Part shown: in pieces, positions 1 through 5,400 of the stretch
Layout: each line of letters opens with the position of its first letter
Position numbering within the stretch: position 1 is the stretch's first letter
From: Armatimonadota bacterium
GTDB lineage: Bacteria > Armatimonadota > JAAZEB01
Assembly: GCA_012841485.1 (NCBI GenBank)
Contig: DUUU01000588.1
Span: forward strand, 1-6,804
DNA: 6,804 nt
Direction: 5' to 3'
Made by a program: the position numbers and the translations under genes
Notes under the pieces: generated by a model
The model's database searches: none
Seen by the model: the letters and a program-made list of their open reading frames with translations, nothing else
Told to the model about the DNA's origin: nothing

Positions 1-984
1 CAGAGCCACCTTCTGTGGAAGCCGGACACCCCCGTGGCGCCGCTTATCGACGAATTCATGGAGGCCTACTATGGGCCGGCGGCGCCCAAGGTCCGCGCCT
101 ACTTCGATTTCATGCACCGCGAGGTGGATGAGCGCCCTATTCACCAGATGTGCGAGGGGCCCAGCCCGCACTTTGTCACCGCCGCGTATGCCGAGACGGC
201 GCTGAAGCTCCTGAGCGAGGCAGAAGAGGCCGCGCGAGACAACCGCGTTGCTCTCTACCGGGTGCGTGCCGAGAAGCTGTGCGTGCTCTTTGGCGATCTG
301 AACGCGCGGAACCCCTTCAATGGGCGCCTGGAGGTGGGCGAGGAGGTCTTTGCCGCGCGCCTGGCGGAGTTCGTCCGCATCGCCCGCGCCATGCGCATTG
401 GCCAGTTTGTCCGCCGTCTGCCCGCTGATGAATGGCTGCAGCGCGTGGCCCGGATCAAGCCGGAGCGCAAACCCTGGTACCTTGATCCGGTGATCGAGCG
501 CCTCGCTGCCGATCCGGAGGGCACGCTGGCGGCAGAGCAGCGGCGCTACCTGCAAACGGCGATCCCCGGCGGCTGGCGGTTGGAGCTTGAGGGGTTCCGT
601 GGCGCGCGTGGCCCGGAAGAGTATGGCTATCTGTGTCCCCCCCGCAGGGCGATCTGGATCTACGGCACCAACACCGAGCACCCGCGGATGTGGACGGTAC
701 TCCACCTCAAGGCCGTGCCGGACGGCGCGGCACAGCTGGTCCTCACCGGCCAGGATGATGACAAGCCCGGTGCTGTCCGCGTGCGCATCACGCTCAACGG
801 CCGAGTGCTGCTAGAGGGGGCGAATCCCTTCCGGGAGCGTGGCTGGTCCACCGAGAGGCTGGCTATCCCCGCAGGTCTCCTTAAGCAGGGAGAGAATGAA
901 CTCCGCTTCGAGACCGTAGGGGAGTCGCCCGCGCCCGATGCCGGCTGGTTTATGCTCGCCGATTGCCAGGTGCTCGTGCCATAG
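1..984 (+). CDS. DUF4838 domain-containing glycosidase-like protein, 3' part (5' end outside window)
   Basis: The reading frame is open from the first base to the TAG at 982-984 and gives 327 visible residues. A GTG at 34 could be taken as a start, but residues before it (LLWKPDTPV) already fit the family, so the gene is truncated by the window edge. The diagnostic stretch is LIDEFMEAYYGPAAPK (visible residues 15-30), the [L/I]xEFxxxYYGxAAP signature that in DUF4838 proteins follows the barrel-like catalytic region. Residues about 31-180 are mostly helical. About 190-327 form a beta-rich domain resembling a galactose-binding sandwich (WTVLHLKAV, VRVRITLNGRVLLEG, LLKQGENELRFETVG). Family knowledge: DUF4838 proteins are predicted, largely uncharacterised glycosidase-like enzymes common in polysaccharide-degrading phyla. 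The substrate is unknown and the putative active site is not in the window. The family call is good; a sugar-binding role for the tail is inference. Confidence 0.8.
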   Translation, partial: QSHLLWKPDTPVAPLIDEFMEAYYGPAAPKVRAYFDFMHREVDERPIHQMCEGPSPHFVTAAYAETALKLLSEAEEAARDNRVALYRVRAEKLCVLFGDLNARNPFNGRLEVGEEVFAARLAEFVRIARAMRIGQFVRRLPADEWLQRVARIKPERKPWYLDPVIERLAADPEGTLAAEQRRYLQTAIPGGWRLELEGFRGARGPEEYGYLCPPRRAIWIYGTNTEHPRMWTVLHLKAVPDGAAQLVLTGQDDDKPGAVRVRITLNGRVLLEGANPFRERGWSTERLAIPAGLLKQGENELRFETVGESPAPDAGWFMLADCQVLVP

Positions 985-1018
985 CCAGGGTGATGGTACC
1001 CGGGCGCATGCGCGCGGA

Positions 1019-1048
1019 GGCGCGGCTCCTCCAAGAGGCGGAGCGCCC
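1019..1048 (+). terminator. GC-rich hairpin after the DUF4838 gene, possible terminator without U-tract
   Basis: About 40 nt after the stop codon, GCTCCTCC (1025-1032) can pair with GGCGGAGC (1037-1044) across an AAGA loop, with one T/C mismatch. C1023-G1045 and G1022-C1046 extend the stem past a bulged G. The position suits a transcript-end hairpin. No run of T follows (CGTCGCTTCTCC), so it is not a classical intrinsic terminator; it could instead be a 3'-end stabilising structure. Confidence 0.35.
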
Positions 1049-1174
1049 GTCGCTTCTCCCGGGGGCTGTTCCACGCCGAACCCCCATGCCCAAGATCCGA
1101 GTGGCCACCTCCCGGGCATGAATCCGCCAGGCGCTTGTCGAACAAAGAAGCACACGGGGCGTGCAGGCAGGCAT

Positions 1175-1204
1175 CCCAAGGTTCGTTATCGAACCGGGTT
1201 TGGG
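1175..1204 (+). promoter_or_regulatory. Inverted repeat / hairpin upstream of the nucleoside hydrolase gene
   Basis: GGTTCG (1180-1185) and CGAACC (1190-1195) form a perfect 6-bp inverted repeat around TTAT. Outside it CCCAA (1175-1179) can pair with TTGGG (1200-1204), leaving a GGGT bulge. The element lies about 40 nt before the start codon. As DNA it has the size and symmetry of an operator for a dimeric regulator; as RNA it makes an 11-bp interrupted stem in the 5' leader. The half-site order is opposite to a Gram-positive SOS box (CGAAC...GTTCG), so I do not call it LexA. No regulator gene is visible. Confidence 0.4.
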
Positions 1205-1233
1205 AAGCGCAGCCTTTCAGAGGCCTGAGCCAC

Positions 1234-1240
1234 GGGAGGT
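1234..1240 (+). promoter_or_regulatory. Ribosome binding site of the nucleoside hydrolase gene
   Basis: GGGAGGT ends 3 nt before the ATG at 1244 (GGAGG core 4 nt before it). The match to the anti-Shine-Dalgarno sequence is strong although the spacing is short. It supports 1244 as the start. Confidence 0.75.
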
Positions 1241-1243
1241 CCC

Positions 1244-2146
1244 ATGAGCGAACGTATACCGGTTCTCCTCGATACCGATATTGGCAGCGACATCGATGAT
1301 GCCGTTTGCCTCTCCTACCTGCTCCGCCAGCCGCGCTGCGAGCTGGTTGGCGTGACGACGGCTACGGGGAACGTGGTCCAGCGGGCGGCGCTGGCCGCGG
1401 AGATCTGCCGGGCTGCCGGGCGCACGGATGTGCCGATCCACGCCGGCGCTCCCGGACCGCTTCTCTTCGGGCCGGGCCAGCCCTACGTGCCGCAGTACGA
1501 GGCGATTGCCTCTCGGCCGCACCGCACCGACTTTCCACGGGGCACGGCGCTGGAGTTCATGCGCCAGACGATCCGCGAGCGCCCGGGCGAGATAGTGCTC
1601 CTGGCGGTCGGCCCGATGACGAACCTCGGCCTGCTTTTCGCGGCGGATCCGGAGATCCCGTCGCTCCTCAAGGAGCTGGTGCTGATGTGCGGCGTCTTCA
1701 CTGCGGGGAACGGGCATGGCCCCGGCGCGCGCGAGTGGAACGCCTTCTGCGATCCGGTGGCTACGGCGATCACCTACCGCGCTCGCCCGCCGCGCTTAAC
1801 CTCCATCGGCCTGGAGGTGACGACCCGCTGCATACTTGGTGCTGACGAGTGTCGCGCCCGCTTCCAAAAGGCCGGCGGCCCTCTCAGCATCGTCGCGGGG
1901 ATGGCCGAGGTCTGGTTCCGTAACAGCCGGGAGATCCGATTCCACGACCCGCTTGCTGCCAGCGTGATCTTCGAGGAAGGGCTGTGTCGCTACCAGGAGG
2001 GCCTGGTTGAAGTGGAGACGACCAGCCAGCGGCTGGGCGGCCTGACGACATGGAATCCCAACTCCGAGGAGAAACCACACCGCATCGCGGTCGACGTGGA
2101 CTCCGAGGCATTCTTTGCGCATTACTTCGAGGTCGTGGGGGGATAG
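1244..2146 (+). CDS. Nucleoside hydrolase (inosine-uridine preferring family), DTDIGSDIDDA subtype
   Basis: The 300-residue product belongs to the nucleoside hydrolase family, which cleaves the N-glycosidic bond of (ribo)nucleosides using a Ca2+ bound by an N-terminal Asp cluster. Visible hallmarks are the Asp cluster DTDIGSDIDDA (D10, D12, D16, D18, D19), GPMTNLGLL (residues 123-131, with the metal-ligand-type Thr126), the LMCG segment at 147-150 where many relatives have MGG, EWNAFCDP (164-171, equivalent of the EFN..DP substrate loop), and HDPLA (234-238) carrying the late His-Asp pair. The length is close to the usual 310-320. No signal peptide is present, so it is cytoplasmic. The start is set by a GGGAGGT site just upstream. 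Compared with the classical DxDPGxDDA motif the cluster carries two extra residues, a variant well represented in environmental phyla whose substrate is not established. It could act on purine or pyrimidine nucleosides or on another N-riboside. The family call is very secure; specificity is open. Confidence 0.93.
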   Translation: MSERIPVLLDTDIGSDIDDAVCLSYLLRQPRCELVGVTTATGNVVQRAALAAEICRAAGRTDVPIHAGAPGPLLFGPGQPYVPQYEAIASRPHRTDFPRGTALEFMRQTIRERPGEIVLLAVGPMTNLGLLFAADPEIPSLLKELVLMCGVFTAGNGHGPGAREWNAFCDPVATAITYRARPPRLTSIGLEVTTRCILGADECRARFQKAGGPLSIVAGMAEVWFRNSREIRFHDPLAASVIFEEGLCRYQEGLVEVETTSQRLGGLTTWNPNSEEKPHRIAVDVDSEAFFAHYFEVVGG

Positions 2147-2202
2147 ATGCACGCGTCGCTTTTCAATCACCCCCGACCCAAGCCTGGGGGGCTCATTCCC
2201 CC

Positions 2203-2227
2203 GCCCCCTGAAGCTTTGTGAGGGGGC
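2203..2227 (+). terminator. Perfect 7-bp hairpin after the nucleoside hydrolase gene
   Basis: GCCCCCT (2203-2209) and AGGGGGC (2221-2227) are perfectly complementary around an 11-nt loop. They lie about 60 nt after the TAG of the nucleoside hydrolase gene. No T-tract follows. Neighbouring G and C tracts (G6 at 2137-2142 and 2186-2191; C5 at 2170-2174 and 2198-2202) offer competing pairings, so this may be one state of an alternating structure and not a fixed terminator. Confidence 0.35.
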
Positions 2228-2240
2228 ATCCTGGAATCGA

Positions 2241-2259
2241 GGCCGCCGCGCAGGCGGCC
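2241..2259 (+). terminator. Perfect GGCCGCC/GGCGGCC hairpin in the intergenic region
   Basis: GGCCGCC (2241-2247) and GGCGGCC (2253-2259) pair perfectly around a GCGCA loop, giving a compact and very stable stem. It stands about 95 nt past the upstream stop codon and 150 nt before the downstream start. It has no trailing T-run. It may end transcription of the upstream gene in a GC-rich genome or be part of the structured leader of the downstream gene. Confidence 0.4.
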
Positions 2260-2274
2260 CCAGAGGCCAGGCAT

Positions 2275-2296
2275 CCACGCGAACCGAAAGGCGTGG
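2275..2296 (+). promoter_or_regulatory. Perfect CCACGC/GCGTGG hairpin in the leader of the large secreted protein gene
   Basis: CCACGC (2275-2280) pairs perfectly with GCGTGG (2291-2296) across a 10-nt loop containing CGAACCG, a motif also present in the hairpin before the nucleoside hydrolase gene. The 5' arm overlaps one GGCATCC copy. It is one of several consecutive hairpins between 2203 and 2353. Function unknown. Confidence 0.35.
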
Positions 2297-2311
2297 CTGG
2301 TGCCCGTTCGG

Positions 2312-2353
2312 GGATGCCGCTATCGCGCGCCGGATGCCCGGCGTGTGGCATCC
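2312..2353 (+). promoter_or_regulatory. Nested stem-loop 55 nt upstream of the large secreted protein gene
   Basis: The outer stem pairs GGATGCC (2312-2318) with GGCATCC (2347-2353), extended inward by G2319-T2346 and C2320-G2345. The inner hairpin pairs CGCCGG (2328-2333) with CCGGCG (2338-2343) around ATGC. A 7-nt bulge on the 5' side and one nucleotide on the 3' side separate the two stems. This is a two-tier, 42-nt structure with nearly all G-C pairing. It does not match any riboswitch class I can recognise. It could be a cis-acting leader element or a structure-forming intergenic repeat. Confidence 0.4.
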
Positions 2354-2391
2354 ACCGCTCGGAGCGCCATTTCTCATATGTGGTGTGTGTC

Positions 2392-2398
2392 AGGAGGT
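2392..2398 (+). promoter_or_regulatory. Ribosome binding site of the large secreted protein gene, deciding its start
   Basis: AGGAGGT ends 9 nt before the ATG at 2408. The reading frame is open further upstream, with an ATG at 2300, but the extra 36 residues would be arginine-rich, read through the intergenic hairpins, and bury the signal peptide. This site together with the signal peptide fixes the start at 2408. Confidence 0.85.
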
Positions 2399-2407
2399 AG
2401 TCTGAGT

Positions 2408-5400
2408 ATGGTACGCATTCTGATGGCGCTGCTTCTGGCGACCACGGCGGTCATCGCCGCCGAGGAGCCGGTTGGCAAGCGCCCCTATGAGATGGAGTGG
2501 GCCAATCGAACAGAGGACCATCAGCCACCCCTGGTCGATTTCGAAGAGATATCGGGGTGGAAGGTGGAAGGCCACAACTCCGTGGCAAGCCTGGTCCGCA
2601 CCCGAGAACAGCAGCTCTGGGGCAAGTATGTCGCCAAGCTCACCTACCGTGCGACGGCCAGCGGCGGCCCCGAGGTGCGCATCATGCCCCCTCAGCCGAT
2701 CCCGATCACGCAGCCGTTTGATGCCGTCACCCTCTGGATCTACGGCAACACCTGGGGCTATGCGCGTGACGCCACGACGCCTTCCGTCGGGATTACGGTG
2801 CTCTTCGAGGACGCCGAGGGGGAGGAATTCGGCGTCTATCTCTACCATGTGGACTGGAAGGAGTGGAATCTCCTCCATAAGCGCCTGACCCCGGAGCAGA
2901 TCGCGCGCGCCGAGAAGGGCGCCCGCTTCACGGGGATCCTTATCTCCGGCGGCAGGAACAAGGAAGACCGCGTCCTCTACTTCGATAACCTGGCCGTCTA
3001 TAAGGAAGAATTTCCGCCGTTGAAGTTCGAGCCGCGGCCTCAGCGTGGCATTCCGATGTTCCCTGGGCAGTCGGTGGGCACCAACACCGGTCCAGGGAAG
3101 CTCCCCTTCCCGACGCGCCTGGAGACGATCCTGCCGGACAACCTGGCGAAGGAGTTCAAGACTTTCTTCCGAGCGGAAAGCGCGCCGGCGGCCTACCTCT
3201 TCTCTTACGTGGGTCCCGATGGGAAACTGACCTATCGGCTGCAGCCAAAGACAGGCACCTGGAGCGACCTCACGGCGCAGTGGACGCCTGCGAACGGAAA
3301 GCCGGGCCCCGTGATCCGGCCGTGCGCGGGCGGCGGCGTCTACTTGCAGACGCCCGATGGCCCGAAGCCCCCAGAGAAGATCGAGCTTCTATCGGCGCGT
3401 GTCGAGGACAACGTCCCCACGCTTCGCTACCGCGTCGCCGTGGATGGGCTTTCGGCGGAGGTGACCTACGCCTACCGGCTTTGGAACAAGTCGCTAGTGA
3501 TCGATACCATCTGCCTTGGCGGGCAGGTGGGCGAAGTGCGCTATGGTCGCGCCCTCAGGCTGCAGAACCCGCGGCTTGTGACGAATCCGTACTACCGCGC
3601 CGAGGGCGGGCGGCCCGCCGTGGCCGTCTCGGGACCCGCGAGCGCGCCCCTCTTCCTCACCGGGAACACCGATTGGTACCTCTCCAACGCCTCCTCGATG
3701 TGGGCGGCGAATGAGATCAGCGACGAGGGCGTTCTCTACAACGGTGGAACGCGCTACCGCCCGAAGACGGACGGCAAGCGCAACGACTGCTACGACCGCT
3801 TCTTCGTCACCCTATCGCCGTACTACGAAGAGATGCTTCCAACGATCCCCAATCCGGAATCGCCCTGGAAGCACATCACCGGGACGCGCCTATGGCGGGC
3901 GTATGGCGCCGGCAACCGCGAGAACGACGCGCGCCACTGGAAGGATTGCCACCGCTGGGGGATGACCGAGGTGGTCGTCACCGATCACGAGACGGGTTGG
4001 CGTGATGGCGGCGAGAGCTTCACCTTCCGCACGAAGCCCGCGCCTGGCAAGGGGGGCGATAAGGGACAGTATGACTATGCCCGCCTGATGCAGGATACCC
4101 TGGGATTCATCTACGGTCCCTACAACAACTACACTGACTTCGCGCCGGTGAATGAGTACTGGCACACCGACATGGTGAGCCGGACTTCCGATAACCAGCT
4201 CCAGCATGCGTGGATGCGCTGCTACGCGCCCAAGCCGGCGCGTGCCGTGGAGTACTGCGCCCTGCTGGCGCCGCAGATCCAGAAGAAGTTCCAGTTCAGC
4301 ACCGCTTACTGCGACGTGCATACCGCCGTGGCCCCCTGGACCCGCGTGGATTACGATGCCCGCGTGCCCGGGGCTGGCACCATGGCGGCCACCTTCTACT
4401 CCTTCGGCGAGATTATGCTCCACCAGAAGAAGGCTTGGAACGGCCCCGTCTACTCCGAGGGCAACCACCACTCCTTCTATAGCGGCCTCACCGATGGCAA
4501 CTACGCCCAGGACCAGGACTACCGCATCGCGGAGAACCCCTGGCTGGTGGACTTCGATCTGCGCAAGATGCACGACCTCTGCTGCAACTTCGGCATGGGC
4601 AACCCCGAGATGTTCTATACTCGGAATGCCTTCCGAACGGCGCAAGACGCAGACAAGGATACATGGGTTGACCGCTTCCTGGCGGCAACGGTGGCCTTTG
4701 GTCATCCCGGCTTCCTCACCTACAATGGCGGCTTCCAGAATGCCCTTCGTAGCTACTACATGCTCCAGCAGCTTCACAGCCGCTACTGCCTGGAAAGCGC
4801 GTCCGAGATCCTCTATGCCGACGCGAAGGGTCAGCTGCTGAACACCTCCGCGGCGGTGGCCTCTGGGGCCTACAAGCGCTCCCAGGTGGTCACTCGCTAC
4901 TCGAAAGGCACCGTCACCGTGGCGAACGGCAGCCCGACCGAGCGCATGGTCGTTACGGCCTACGGTCGCAAGCTAGATCTTCCGCCCAACGGCTATTGCG
5001 GGTGGACTGCCGACGGCGCGATCGAAGTGATCAGCAGCGACGGGTCCGGGCACCGCAGCGACTACGCCGTGACCCCCGCTTACATCTACGTGGATGGTCG
5101 GGGCCATTTCGCGCGCTTCCCGAAGGCGGGCGGAAATGGCATCGGTATCTGCCGGATTCTGGGCAAGGGCCAGTATGAGGTTCTCCTCTATAAGGATTCC
5201 GATTGCGGCTTCGCCGTTCGGGCATCAAGTGCCGTGGCGCTTGACCGAGAGCGCAAGCCCATCGGGCCGGCCAAGCTACGCACGGCACGCGGCCTGACCT
5301 ATGTGATTCCCGTGGAAGGTGCCTTTAGCTACCTCCTCAGCGCCGGCGCGCCGTCGGCCGCCGTGGCGCTTTCGAGCGACCGGGCGGAGGTCTTCGCGGG

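Larger units (their letters stand above)
2225..2353 (+). repeat. Cluster of five GGCATCC / GGATGCC heptamers
   Basis: GGCATCC occurs at 2225-2231, 2270-2276 and 2347-2353, and its complement GGATGCC at 2312-2318 and 2332-2338: five copies within 129 bp. A sixth copy lies in the upstream intergenic region at 1170-1176. In about 6 kb of coding sequence I noticed only two (6053-6059 and 6298-6304), although I could not search exhaustively. The mixed orientation lets copies pair with each other as stems. They could be arms of a repetitive palindromic element, binding sites for a regulator, or structural RNA helices. Confidence 0.5.

Noticed and set aside
34..36. GTG at 34 as the start of the first gene
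   Set aside because: The frame is open to base 1, the residues before it fit the DUF4838 family, and the gene would lack its main domain; it is truncated by the window edge.
993..1121. 42-codon frame starting MVPGRMRAEA and containing MPKIRVATSRA
   Set aside because: Only a weak AGGG precedes it, it reads through the post-stop hairpin, and nothing supports translation.
660..1179. Minus-strand frames covering the end of the first gene and the first gap
   Set aside because: Overlapping shadow frames in GC-rich DNA with Arg/Ser/Pro-rich translations and no recognisable motif.
1176..1200. tRNA T-arm-like GGTTCG
   Set aside because: The surrounding bases form a symmetric palindrome, and no acceptor, D or anticodon arms can be built around it.
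938..1228. 96-codon + strand frame bridging the first intergenic region
   Set aside because: It overlaps the end of the first gene in another frame, has a low-complexity Gly/Pro/Arg/Ala composition, no clear ribosome binding site and no domain.
2300..2407. N-terminal extension of the large protein from the ATG at 2300
   Set aside because: It would add 36 arginine-rich residues read through the hairpin region, place the signal peptide internally, and ignore the AGGAGGT site 9 nt before the ATG at 2408.
3890..4777. 295-codon open frame on the minus strand
   Set aside because: It lies wholly antisense to the barrel region of the large gene. Long antisense frames are expected opposite GC-rich genes, and the translation is Val/Ala/Gly/His-rich with no recognisable domain.
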